Below are positions 55,186 through 63,260 of a stretch of DNA of 64,000 bases, piece by piece (within the stretch, counting starts at the first letter, position 1; each line of letters starts with the position of its first letter). This DNA is from Streptomyces sp. NBC_00569. Its GTDB lineage: Bacteria > Actinomycetota > Actinomycetes > Streptomycetales > Streptomycetaceae. Location: positions 186,001 through 250,000 of the forward strand of contig NZ_CP107783.1 in NCBI RefSeq assembly GCF_036345255.1, in the 5' to 3' direction. Made by a program: the position numbers and the translations under genes. The notes under the pieces were generated by a model. It was not told the origin of the DNA. It saw nothing but the letters and a program-made list of their open reading frames with translations, and searched no databases.

Positions 55186-55821
55186 CTACCCCAGCGCCGC
55201 CTCCAGCGCGTCGAACGCCTTGTGCACCCGCGCCCTGTGGTTGTCGACCAGCGTCGCCGCGCTCTCCCCCGCGATCAGTCGGCGGGCGGTGGTGACGTAG
55301 ACCGAGCGGTAGGCGGCGACAGTCAGGGCTGCCGCGAAGTCGGGGTCGGCGAATCCGGGGACGGTCTCGGCGAAGGTCCCCGCCAGGGCCTCCTCCAGTT
55401 CCTCGACCCCCTCGCGGGCGCGGGCGCGCAGGGCGGGCGAGGCGATGACGATCCGCCAAAAGGCGGGGAAGTCGTCGTCCACCGCGGACAGGGGGTGGTG
55501 CTGGTCGAGGAGTTCGAGAACCAGGCGGCGCAGGGCGCCCAGCGGGGTCTCCCACGAACTCCGTTGCCGTAGGGCCTCAGTGAACAATTCGATCGCCTGG
55601 GGGATGCGGTCGAGGAAGAGGTCCTCCTTGCGCGGGAAGTAGTTGAAGACCGTCATGGCGGAGACCTCGGCGGCCCGGGCGACCTCCGCGATGGTCACCT
55701 CTTCGAAGCCGCGCGCGGCGAAGAGCCCCGTCGCCACGTCCGAGATCCGCTGCCGCGTCGCCCGCTTCTTGCGCTCCCGCAGGGACAGTTGCGGTTCCTG
55801 GCCTTCGAGGTCCTTGGTCAT
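55186..55821 (-). CDS. TetR/AcrR-family regulator
   Basis: 211 residues from ATG 55821. The helix-turn-helix is VTIAEVARAAEVSAMTVFNY (about residues 43-62). The C-terminal domain carries FWRIVIASPALRARAREGVE. Divergent from the FAD monooxygenase, with the CTATAG-containing sites between them. It presumably represses the monooxygenase in the absence of an aromatic or antibiotic ligand. Confidence 0.9.
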   Translation of the reverse strand: MTKDLEGQEPQLSLRERKKRATRQRISDVATGLFAARGFEEVTIAEVARAAEVSAMTVFNYFPRKEDLFLDRIPQAIELFTEALRQRSSWETPLGALRRLVLELLDQHHPLSAVDDDFPAFWRIVIASPALRARAREGVEELEEALAGTFAETVPGFADPDFAAALTVAAYRSVYVTTARRLIAGESAATLVDNHRARVHKAFDALEAALG

Positions 55822-55840
55822 GACTGAAACTGTAGCGAAA

Positions 55841-55877
55841 ATTCTATAGCGAACCTATTTTTTTAGTGACTATAGTC
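55841..55877. promoter_or_regulatory. Operator-like sites between the TetR gene and the monooxygenase
   Basis: A perfect 10-bp palindrome GACTATAGTC at 55868-55877 ends 6 bases before ATG 55884. A related TTCTATAGCG occurs at about 55841-55850. The AT-rich interval is unlike the surrounding DNA. Probable TetR binding sites; the first would block an initiation complex at the monooxygenase start. Confidence 0.55.
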
Positions 55878-55883
55878 AATCGC

Positions 55884-57479
55884 ATGGATCTCACAACGCA
55901 CTACGACGTGGTGGTCGCCGGCGCCGGACCCGTCGGCCTGATGCTCGGCTGCGAACTCCGACTCGGCGGAGTGGGCCGTGTGCTGGTCGTCGAGCGCCTG
56001 GCCGAGGTGGACGAGACGATCAAGGCGGGGGCCGTCAACTCCCCCACCGCCGTGGCTCTCGACCGGCGGGGTCTGCTGCCCGCCCTAACGGAGGTGCAGC
56101 GGCAGGCGCTGGACCAGTTCCGGGAGTTCCTGCGGGCGCGTGGCGGGGACGCGAGCACCCCGCCGCCCCCGAAGTTCGCCGGGCACTTCGCCGGAATCAT
56201 GCTGCGGGCGGACATGATGGACCCGGCGGACCCGGCCTTCGCCGGCATCGGCCCGGCCGGAGACGTCGGCCTGGTTCCACAGGCCGCGCTGGAGCGGCTG
56301 CTCGCCGACCGTGCCCGCCAAGCCGGCGTCGAACTGCGTCGACAGGTCGAACTGACGGGCTTCGAGCAGGACGACCACGGGGTGAGTGTGCACCTGGCGC
56401 CCACCGACGGCTCGGCGCCCGAATCCGTGCGCGCGGCCTGGCTGGTCGGCTGCGACGGTGGCCGCAGCGCCGTACGCAAGCTCGCCGGATTCGACTTCCC
56501 GGGGACGCCGCCTGAGATCACCGGCTACCAGGCGGTCATCGGTCTGACCGGCGCCGAGGGGCTCGGCGCCGGCTGGACGGCCACGGACACCGGGATGTAC
56601 GTCCACGACCCGACGCCGGGACGCGTCCTCACGGTCGAGTTCGACGGACCGCCCGTCGACCGGACAACGCCCGTCACCGCCGAGGAGCTGCAGGGCAGTC
56701 TGCGCCGGGTGTCGGGCGTGGACGTCACCGTGACCGAGGTGCGCACGGCGACGCGGTTCACCGACAACTGCCGTCAAGTCACCGACTACCGAGCCGGTCG
56801 TGTGCTGCTCGCGGGCGACGCGGCCCACGTGCACTCACCATTCGGAGGGCAGGGGCTGAACCTCGGCATCGGGGACGCGATGAACCTGGGCTGGAAGCTC
56901 GCCGCCGTTGTGCGCGACCGGGCGCCGGAGGGCCTTCTCGACACGTACACGGCCGAACGGCATCCGATCGCCGCGTGGGTGCTCGACTGGACGCGCGCCC
57001 AGATCGCCCTCATGCGCCCGGAGTCACACGCTCGCGCCCTGCGCGCAGTGGTCACCGACCTGACCCGGACTGTCGACGGCACCACGTACTTGGTCAAGAA
57101 GATCTCCGGCGTCTGGCAGCAGTACGACCTGCCGGGCGACCATCCACTGGTCGGCCGCAGCGCACCCGACCTGGAACTCGCCGACGGCGCCCGGCTCGCC
57201 GACCATCTGCACGGCGGCCGCGCCCTGCTCCTCGACCTGGCCGACGACTCGAAGCTGCGAGCCGCCGCCGAGGGCTACGGCGACCGGGTGGACGTCCGGA
57301 CCGCCGTCTGTCCCGGCCACCCGCAGTTGTCCGGCCTGCTGGTGCGTCCGGACGGGTTCACGGCCTGGGCCGCCGACCACCACCACCAGCCGGGTGTCGC
57401 TCACAAGCCGGAGGAACCGGTACTGAAGGACACGGTCGAAGACGCACTGAAGCGATGGTTCGGAGCGCCTGCGGCATGA
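55884..57479 (+). CDS. FAD-dependent aromatic monooxygenase (RdmE/PgaE type)
   Basis: 531 residues from ATG 55884; GTG 55866 would place the operator inside the gene and is not preferred. No Shine-Dalgarno sequence precedes the ATG, so the mRNA may be leaderless. The NAD/FAD fingerprint GAGPVG is at 13-18, then the DG motif GCDGGRSAVRK and GDAAHVHSPFGGQGLNLG, all as in aromatic hydroxylases. A thioredoxin-like C-terminal domain follows (RSAPDLELADGARLADHL to the end). Related enzymes hydroxylate polyketides or detoxify rifamycin. Controlled by the divergent TetR by context. Confidence 0.9.
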   Translation: MDLTTHYDVVVAGAGPVGLMLGCELRLGGVGRVLVVERLAEVDETIKAGAVNSPTAVALDRRGLLPALTEVQRQALDQFREFLRARGGDASTPPPPKFAGHFAGIMLRADMMDPADPAFAGIGPAGDVGLVPQAALERLLADRARQAGVELRRQVELTGFEQDDHGVSVHLAPTDGSAPESVRAAWLVGCDGGRSAVRKLAGFDFPGTPPEITGYQAVIGLTGAEGLGAGWTATDTGMYVHDPTPGRVLTVEFDGPPVDRTTPVTAEELQGSLRRVSGVDVTVTEVRTATRFTDNCRQVTDYRAGRVLLAGDAAHVHSPFGGQGLNLGIGDAMNLGWKLAAVVRDRAPEGLLDTYTAERHPIAAWVLDWTRAQIALMRPESHARALRAVVTDLTRTVDGTTYLVKKISGVWQQYDLPGDHPLVGRSAPDLELADGARLADHLHGGRALLLDLADDSKLRAAAEGYGDRVDVRTAVCPGHPQLSGLLVRPDGFTAWAADHHHQPGVAHKPEEPVLKDTVEDALKRWFGAPAA

Positions 57480-58871
57480 GCACCGGCGGCATGAACACCG
57501 ATCCGCTTGTCCCAGTTTCGACGTCTGCGTCTGCACTGGTGTCACGCGGATCGGATGGCTCACCACGTGGCCGTCTGCGACACCACGCGGACCGTGTGCA
57601 GTTCTTGTCCGCCAACACGTGGTCGGGTCGGGTGCGAGGCCTGCCGACACTGGCGGAGGCGCGCAATCCCGCTCCAGGACACGCGTCGGGCTGGGGCCCG
57701 TCACCGCAGTCTCCAGGTGTCAGGGCGAGAGCGAGGGCAGGCATCGTCCGTCGGCGGCAAGATGGACTTGGGTGGTGGACCCTCCTCGGGAACGTCCCAA
57801 ACCTTCGGTGATCTGGCCAACTCCGCCAGCCGACCGACCAGTTGCCCGAGTCTCGGATCCGCCTGGCTCGTCCCCCGGCCGCCCCTCATTTGAAGCGGGC
57901 CGACGGGCGGCGTTTTCTCTCGCACCGGCGGCATGCTGGTGAACCCTCACCACTGTTGAGTCCACCACTCCCATACCTGGGCCCCCCTGCGTCGTGTTCC
58001 ATCTGGTCCAGGAGAGCGGCCACCCACCCAGCAGGGCAGGCCAGTTCAGATGACACCCGATCGTCCGTCAGACCCCTTCGAACCCAGGGCTGATCCTGAT
58101 CGACGGGGTGATCAAGGTGTACGACTCGGTGTCCGCGGCCCTATACCGGCGGACGCGCCGGCGAGTTCCTGGCTCACGTGTGCGTGAGCGGCACCGCTCC
58201 GGCCCCCGATGCACCAACACACATGGGCCGTCATGGTCGGTCCGGCCTTCGCGGTGCTCCGCCCGCTCGTCGGCCGCGAGAGCCGGCGGCGACGTCGGCG
58301 CACCACGGATGCGGGAGCGCACCCCGGTGTCCAGCCGCACCCGGTCGCGCCTCAGGGCGAACACCTCAGTGAGTCCTCCAGAACGCCACGGATGCAGACA
58401 GAAGCACACGGCAGCGCATACCCGAAGCCTCGACCCAGCCGCACCATTGCCGCGGCTGAGTCCTGTCGCGCATGTGATGCCCTGATGCTGGATGTCGGCC
58501 GCCACACCTGTGGACGGTGGCGACTGCGAACGGGTGCCTCGACTGGCCTGATCGCCCAAGACAGCCTGGGCGTACGGCACTTCCATGGCCCTCCGACGCG
58601 CCGGTCCCGCTCTCTGGAATCGGACCCGCCGCTGGCCGGGACACGTCGCCCAAGTGGGGCTGAAACCCACTGGTACCCGGGCAAACATCGCGCGATCGTG
58701 ATCATCGGATCGAGTTAATGTCGCCGACTTCCCATGGCCCACGGGGCAAATCGGCCACTAGCGTTCACCTGGTTCCAGACGGATTCCCCTTCATATGACC
58801 CCTTTCCTCCTGTTGCCCGATGGCGCCCCACATACGTGCCATCACCGCCCTGAACAAGGAGAGCTCGCCCG
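57480..58871. other. Nearly 1.4 kb without a supported gene
   Basis: All six frames were read. Open frames reach about 170-280 codons, but they are Arg/Pro-rich, overlap and match nothing I know. A short plus-strand peptide LILIDGVIKVYDSVSAALYR (58092-58150) recalls a cyclic-nucleotide-binding domain strand, perhaps debris. The right end contains the promoter of the encapsulin operon. Confidence 0.4.
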
Positions 58872-60284
58872 ATGACTGTTGACTCGAGCCAGGAAGCACG
58901 ACCGGATTCGCCCCAGCAATCCAGCCTCGGCACGGCGGCCGCCCGCAACCTCGCCACCACCACCAAGTCCGCCCCGCAGATGCAGGAGATCACCTCCCGC
59001 TGGCTGCTGCGCATGCTCCCCTGGGTGGAGACCAAAGGCGGGGTCTACCGGGTGAACCGTCGCCTGACCTACACCGTGGGTGACGGGCGCGTGGAGTTCG
59101 TCCAGGACGGCTCCGACGTCCGGGTGATCCCTCGTGAGCTCGGTGAACTGGCCCTGTTGCGCGGCTTCGACGACGTCGAGGTGCTTACTGCCCTCGCCGA
59201 TCGGTGCGTGCAGCGCGACTTCCGGGCCGGCGAGACCCTGGTGGAACGCGGTGCTCCCGCGGATCATCTCCACCTGATCGCCCACGGCCGCATCAGCCGG
59301 ACCTCCGTCGGCGAGTACGGCGACGAGGTCGCCCTGGACGTACTGGCCGATGGCGACCGGTTCGGGGACAACGCCCTGCTGGACGGGAACGCCCCTTGGG
59401 ACCACACCGCCACCGCGGCGACCTCGGGCACCCTGCTCACCCTGTCTCGCGCCGACTTCGAGGCCGTGCTGGCCACGGCGCCGGGCCTGCGGGCCCACAT
59501 CGAAGAGTTCACATCAATCCCCCGCCAACGGCAGAACCACCGCGGCGAGGCGGAGATCGCGATGTCGGCCGGCCACACCGGCGAGCATGAGCTGCCCGGC
59601 GCGTTCGTCGACTACGAACTGAATCCGCGCGAGTACGAACTCTCGGTCGCCCAGACCATTCTGCGGATCCACACGAGGGTCGCCGACCTCTACAACGAGC
59701 CGATGAACCAGACCAAGGAGCAACTCAGGCTGACCATCGAGGCGTTGCGCGAGCGTCAGGAGCACGAGCTGGTCAACAACAAGGAGTTCGGCCTGCTCAA
59801 CAACGCCGACTTCAAGCAGCGCCTCCAGCCGCACGCCGGCCCGCCGACCCCGGACGACCTGGACGAGCTCCTCTGCCGCCGCCGCGGGTCGAAGTTCTTC
59901 CTCGCCCACCCGAAGACCATCGCGGCGATCGGGCGTGAGTTCAACGCCCGCGGGCTCTATCCGGACCACGTCGACCTCGGTGGTCAGCAGGTCCCGGCCT
60001 GGCGGGGGGTTCCGATCCTTCCCTGCAACAAGATCCCCATCACGAAGGAGAAGACCAGCTCGATCCTCTGCATGCGTACCGGCGAGGACAACCAGGGCGT
60101 CATCGGTCTGCATCAGACGGGTCTGCCGGACGAATACGAACCGGGTCTGTCGGTCCGGTTCATGGGCGTCAACGAGCAGGCCATCACCTCCTACCTCGTC
60201 AGCACCTACTACTCCGCCGCCATCCTCGTGCCGGACGCGGTCGGCGTGCTGGAGAACGTGCAGATCGCCCGCTGGCCCAGGTGA
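58872..60284 (+). CDS. eshA: Family 2B encapsulin shell protein (EshA-like, with cyclic-nucleotide-binding-like domain)
   Basis: 470 residues from ATG 58872 with AAGGAGAG 9 bases ahead. Residues 1-90 form the N-terminal arm and E-loop part ([20 protein letters not shown]). Residues 95-210 are an inserted cNMP-binding-like domain ([33 protein letters not shown]), in which the usual phosphate-binding Arg of the PRxA motif is not seen ([10 protein letters not shown]). Residues 230-470 give the HK97-like shell ([56 protein letters not shown]). The family 2B shell encloses terpene cyclase cargo, here encoded by the next gene. Confidence 0.92.
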   Translation: MTVDSSQEARPDSPQQSSLGTAAARNLATTTKSAPQMQEITSRWLLRMLPWVETKGGVYRVNRRLTYTVGDGRVEFVQDGSDVRVIPRELGELALLRGFDDVEVLTALADRCVQRDFRAGETLVERGAPADHLHLIAHGRISRTSVGEYGDEVALDVLADGDRFGDNALLDGNAPWDHTATAATSGTLLTLSRADFEAVLATAPGLRAHIEEFTSIPRQRQNHRGEAEIAMSAGHTGEHELPGAFVDYELNPREYELSVAQTILRIHTRVADLYNEPMNQTKEQLRLTIEALRERQEHELVNNKEFGLLNNADFKQRLQPHAGPPTPDDLDELLCRRRGSKFFLAHPKTIAAIGREFNARGLYPDHVDLGGQQVPAWRGVPILPCNKIPITKEKTSSILCMRTGEDNQGVIGLHQTGLPDEYEPGLSVRFMGVNEQAITSYLVSTYYSAAILVPDAVGVLENVQIARWPR

Positions 60285-60388
60285 CAGTCCCGGCCTGCAC
60301 GGCCGGATGCGACACCCCGGACCGTCCGGGTCGTCGCGCAGGCCTCAAAGGCCCCGGGACAGCCGCTCACCCCACGAAGGAGCCATCG

Positions 60389-61813
60389 ATGCCCGCGCCT
60401 GAGCCGACACCTCCGCAGTCGAGCCTGCCGGCGACCGCTGCCCACTTCGGGGCGCACGTCCTCATTGAAGCCGCGGCCCGTGCCTGCGATATCAAGGCTG
60501 CTGTCGGCGGCCCACCCTGTGTGCCGTCCGTGCCCGCACCACCTGCGGTCTCCGTGCCGCCACCACCTGCGGCCTCCTTGCCCGCACCACCTGCCGTCTC
60601 CGTGCCGCCACCACCTGCGGCCTCCTTGCCCGCACCACCTGCCGTCTCCGTACTCGCACCACCTGTGGTCTCCGTGCCGGTACCGCCTCCCCCAGACACC
60701 CCGACCCTGGCGGCGACACCGATCGCCGACCTGGAACGGATCCTGCGCCCCAACGGCCTGGGCACGGCGAGCCTGCGCCTGATCCCGCGGGAGCAGCTGC
60801 CGACGCCTTCCGAACCGTCGGCAGATACGGCGGAGGGCAGACCGATCCCGGGCCTTTACCACCACCAGGTGGCTGAGCCCGACCCGGTGCGGGTCGAAGA
60901 GGTGAGCCGAAGAATCAAGTCCTGGGCGTTGGACGAGGTCTCCCTGTACCCCGAGGAGTGGGCGGAGCAGTTCGACGGCTTCTCCGTGGGCCGCTACATG
61001 GTCGGCTGCCATCCGGACGCACCCACCATCGACCACCTGATGATCGCCACACGCCTGATGGTGGCCGAGAACGCGGTGGACGACTGCTACTGCGAGGACC
61101 ACGGGGGCTCGCCCGTCGGCCTCGGCGAACGCCTTCTGCTGGCACACACCGCACTCGACCCCGTGTACACGACGGAGGAGTACCAGGCGCCATGGGCGAA
61201 GTCGCTCCACGCGGACGCGCCTCGGCGCGCCTACAGCTCGGCCATGGGCTACTTCGGCCAAGCCGCCAGCGCCTCCCAGACCGATCGATACCGTCACGAC
61301 ATGGCCCGGCTTCACCTTGGGTACCTTGCCGAAGCCGCATGGGCCCAGATGGACCACGTGCCCGAGGTGTGGGAGTACCTGGCGATGCGCCAGTTCAACA
61401 ACTTCCGCCCCTGCCCGACCATCACCGACACCGTCGGCGGCTACGAACTGCCGGCGGACCTGCACGCCCAGGGCGCCATGCAGAAGGTCATCGCGCTCGC
61501 GGGAAACGCGACGACCATCGTGAACGACCTGTACTCGTACACCAAGGAACTCGACGCTCCCGGCCGGCACCTGAACCTGCCCGTCGTGATCGCCGAACGT
61601 GAGGGCCTCTCCGACCGGGACGCCTATCTGAAGTCGGTCGACGTCCACAACGACCTCATGCGCGACTTCGAGAGCAACGCCGCGGCCCTGGCCGCCGACT
61701 ACCCCGTCCCGACCGTGCAGCGCTTCCTGCGAGGCGTGGCCGCCTGGGTCGACGGAAACCACCACTGGCACCAGACCAACACGTACCGCTACAGCCTGCC
61801 CGACTTCTGGTAG
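60389..61813 (+). CDS. 2-Methylisoborneol synthase (terpene cyclase, encapsulin cargo)
   Basis: 474 residues from ATG 60389, with GAAGGAG upstream. Residues 1-105 are a disordered arm rich in Ala/Pro that contains three 16-residue repeats (49-96), the type of region that loads cargo into family 2B encapsulins. Residues 110-474 are the class I cyclase: Asp-rich motif VDDCYCED (230-237) and NSE-type motif NDLYSYTKE (379-387), both as in 2-MIB synthases, plus the C-terminal NHHWHQTNTYRY. It converts 2-methylgeranyl diphosphate to 2-methylisoborneol. It follows the encapsulin gene by 104 bases and precedes the methyltransferase by 5. Confidence 0.93.
   Translation: MPAPEPTPPQSSLPATAAHFGAHVLIEAAARACDIKAAVGGPPCVPSVPAPPAVSVPPPPAASLPAPPAVSVPPPPAASLPAPPAVSVLAPPVVSVPVPPPPDTPTLAATPIADLERILRPNGLGTASLRLIPREQLPTPSEPSADTAEGRPIPGLYHHQVAEPDPVRVEEVSRRIKSWALDEVSLYPEEWAEQFDGFSVGRYMVGCHPDAPTIDHLMIATRLMVAENAVDDCYCEDHGGSPVGLGERLLLAHTALDPVYTTEEYQAPWAKSLHADAPRRAYSSAMGYFGQAASASQTDRYRHDMARLHLGYLAEAAWAQMDHVPEVWEYLAMRQFNNFRPCPTITDTVGGYELPADLHAQGAMQKVIALAGNATTIVNDLYSYTKELDAPGRHLNLPVVIAEREGLSDRDAYLKSVDVHNDLMRDFESNAAALAADYPVPTVQRFLRGVAAWVDGNHHWHQTNTYRYSLPDFW
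60533..60676 (+). repeat. 48-bp tandem repeat (three copies) in the 2-MIB synthase arm
   Basis: Three 48-bp units at 60533-60580, 60581-60628 and 60629-60676 encode PAPPAVSVPPPPAASL, the same again, and PAPPAVSVLAPPVVSV. Units 1 and 2 differ at about one base; unit 3 is diverged. This is a minisatellite within coding sequence and is likely to vary in copy number between strains. Confidence 0.85.
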
Positions 61814-61818
61814 GAAGA

Positions 61819-62727
61819 ATGGACTCATCTGTGACCAGCACGACCAGCACCGAACTCACCGCCACCGCTGCCCACACCGCTCCGCTCATCCCGGGCCCGG
61901 CGACTCCCTACCAGGGAGACATCGCCCGCTACTGGGACGGCGAGGCCAGGCCCGTGAACCTGCGTCTCGGCGACGTCGACGGGCTCTACCACCACCACTA
62001 CGGCATCGGGGAAGTCGACCACTCCTCCCTCGGCGACGCCGAGGACAGCGAGAGCGAGAAGAGGTTGATCGCCGAGCTCCACCGGCTGGAGTCGGCGCAG
62101 GCCGATTTCCTCCTGGGGCACCTCGGCGACATCGGGCCTGACGACACGCTGGTGGACGCCGGCTGCGGGCGCGGCGGGTCGATGGTGATGGCGCACCAAC
62201 GCTTCGGATGCAAGGTCGAAGGTGTCACGCTGTCGGCCAAGCAAGCCGACTTCGCCAACCGGCGTGCCCAGGAACTCCGCATCCAGGACCACGTGCGCGC
62301 CCGCGTCTGCAACATGCTCTCCACACCCTTCGAGACAGGGCAGGCCGCGGCCTCGTGGAACAACGAGTCGAGCATGTACGTCGACCTGCAGGACCTCATG
62401 TCGGAGCACTCCCGCATCCTTGAGGTCGGCGGTCGCTACGTGACCATCACCGGCTGCTGGAACCCGCGGTACGGCCAGCCTTCGAAGTGGGTCTCGCAGA
62501 TCAACGCGCACTTCGAGTGCAACATCCACTCGCGCCGGGAGTACCTGCGTGCCATGGCCGACAATCGCCTGGTGCCGCAGGCCGTCGTCGACCTCACCCC
62601 CGCCACTCTGCCCTACTGGGAGCTGCGGGCAACATCTTCGCTGGTCACGGGAATTGAGGACGCGTTCATCAACTCCTACAAGGACGGCTCCTTCCAGTAC
62701 CTCCTCATCGCCGCCGACCGAGTCTGA
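61819..62727 (+). CDS. Geranyl diphosphate 2-C-methyltransferase
   Basis: 302 residues from ATG 61819, 5 bases after the synthase stop with an AGGAAG site. The SAM-binding motif is LVDAGCGRGGS (111-121), preceded by GLYHHHYGIGEVDHSS (55-70), a signature of this family. It ends FINSYKDGSFQYLLIAADRV. It methylates C2 of geranyl diphosphate, giving the substrate for 2-MIB synthase. The three genes (shell, cyclase, methyltransferase) match the known 2-MIB operon of Streptomyces. Confidence 0.95.
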   Translation: MDSSVTSTTSTELTATAAHTAPLIPGPATPYQGDIARYWDGEARPVNLRLGDVDGLYHHHYGIGEVDHSSLGDAEDSESEKRLIAELHRLESAQADFLLGHLGDIGPDDTLVDAGCGRGGSMVMAHQRFGCKVEGVTLSAKQADFANRRAQELRIQDHVRARVCNMLSTPFETGQAAASWNNESSMYVDLQDLMSEHSRILEVGGRYVTITGCWNPRYGQPSKWVSQINAHFECNIHSRREYLRAMADNRLVPQAVVDLTPATLPYWELRATSSLVTGIEDAFINSYKDGSFQYLLIAADRV

Positions 62728-62775
62728 CCTCTGCTGCACGGGAGGGCCTGCCCCTGACGGGACGGGCCCTCACTA

Positions 62776-63249
62776 ATGATCACCACGAGCGATCAACGAG
62801 GTGTGCACTGGGCGGCCACCGGGGAGGAGACGCCGATGTACGCCTCCGCCGAGGAGCGCGCCGCCGGCATCGCCAAGGGCCAGGCCCTGGCGGCCGACGA
62901 GCTGCGTTCCTGGCTCACGGCCTCCGCTGACCGGCTGGCATCGGGACTCGACGGGCTCACCGACGACCAGTGGCAGCACAAGGTCGTCACCGCCCAGGGC
63001 CGCACGGTCCCTGCCACCGAACTCCCGTGGGTGCGCGCCCGGGAGGCGTGCGTCCACGCGATCGACCTCGGTACCGGCACCACGTTCCACGACCTGCCGG
63101 ACGGCTTCCTGACCGCACTCGTCGACGAGATCCGCGACAAGCGCGGACTGGTCGACCTGCCCGACGGCCCGCTGCCGGAAGTCGCGGCCTGGCTGACCGG
63201 TCGCCCCCACTCGCTCGCCGACGCTCCCGAGCTCGGCCCGTGGCTCTGA
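62776..63249 (+). CDS. Maleylpyruvate isomerase family protein, 5'-truncated
   Basis: 157 residues in frame from 62776. The sequence from TGEETPMYASAEERAAGIAK onward matches the second half of mycothiol-dependent maleylpyruvate isomerases (GRTVPATELPWVRAREACVH, VHAIDLGTG, EVAAWLTGRP). The N-terminal 4-helix DinB-like half, which carries the metal-binding histidines, is missing; upstream is 2-MIB operon DNA. It is therefore a truncated gene, or expressed as a partial domain. It precedes a 3-hydroxybenzoate 6-hydroxylase by 11 bases, which fits the gentisate pathway, where MPI isomerises maleylpyruvate. Confidence 0.7.
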   Translation: MITTSDQRGVHWAATGEETPMYASAEERAAGIAKGQALAADELRSWLTASADRLASGLDGLTDDQWQHKVVTAQGRTVPATELPWVRAREACVHAIDLGTGTTFHDLPDGFLTALVDEIRDKRGLVDLPDGPLPEVAAWLTGRPHSLADAPELGPWL

Positions 63250-63260
63250 GGAGTTGAGTC

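Noticed and set aside
57507..57720. Cys-containing peptide resembling a zinc ribbon on the plus strand
   Set aside because: Spacing of the cysteines is irregular and the frame is opposite and beside a better supported gene end; no family match.
60533..60676. Direct repeats considered as a CRISPR array
   Set aside because: Units are contiguous without spacers and in frame within a coding sequence. No CRISPR array was seen elsewhere.
60209..61828. 539-codon minus-strand ORF opposite 2-MIB synthase
   Set aside because: Repetitive peptide is just the complement of the 48-bp repeats; the plus strand is the real gene.
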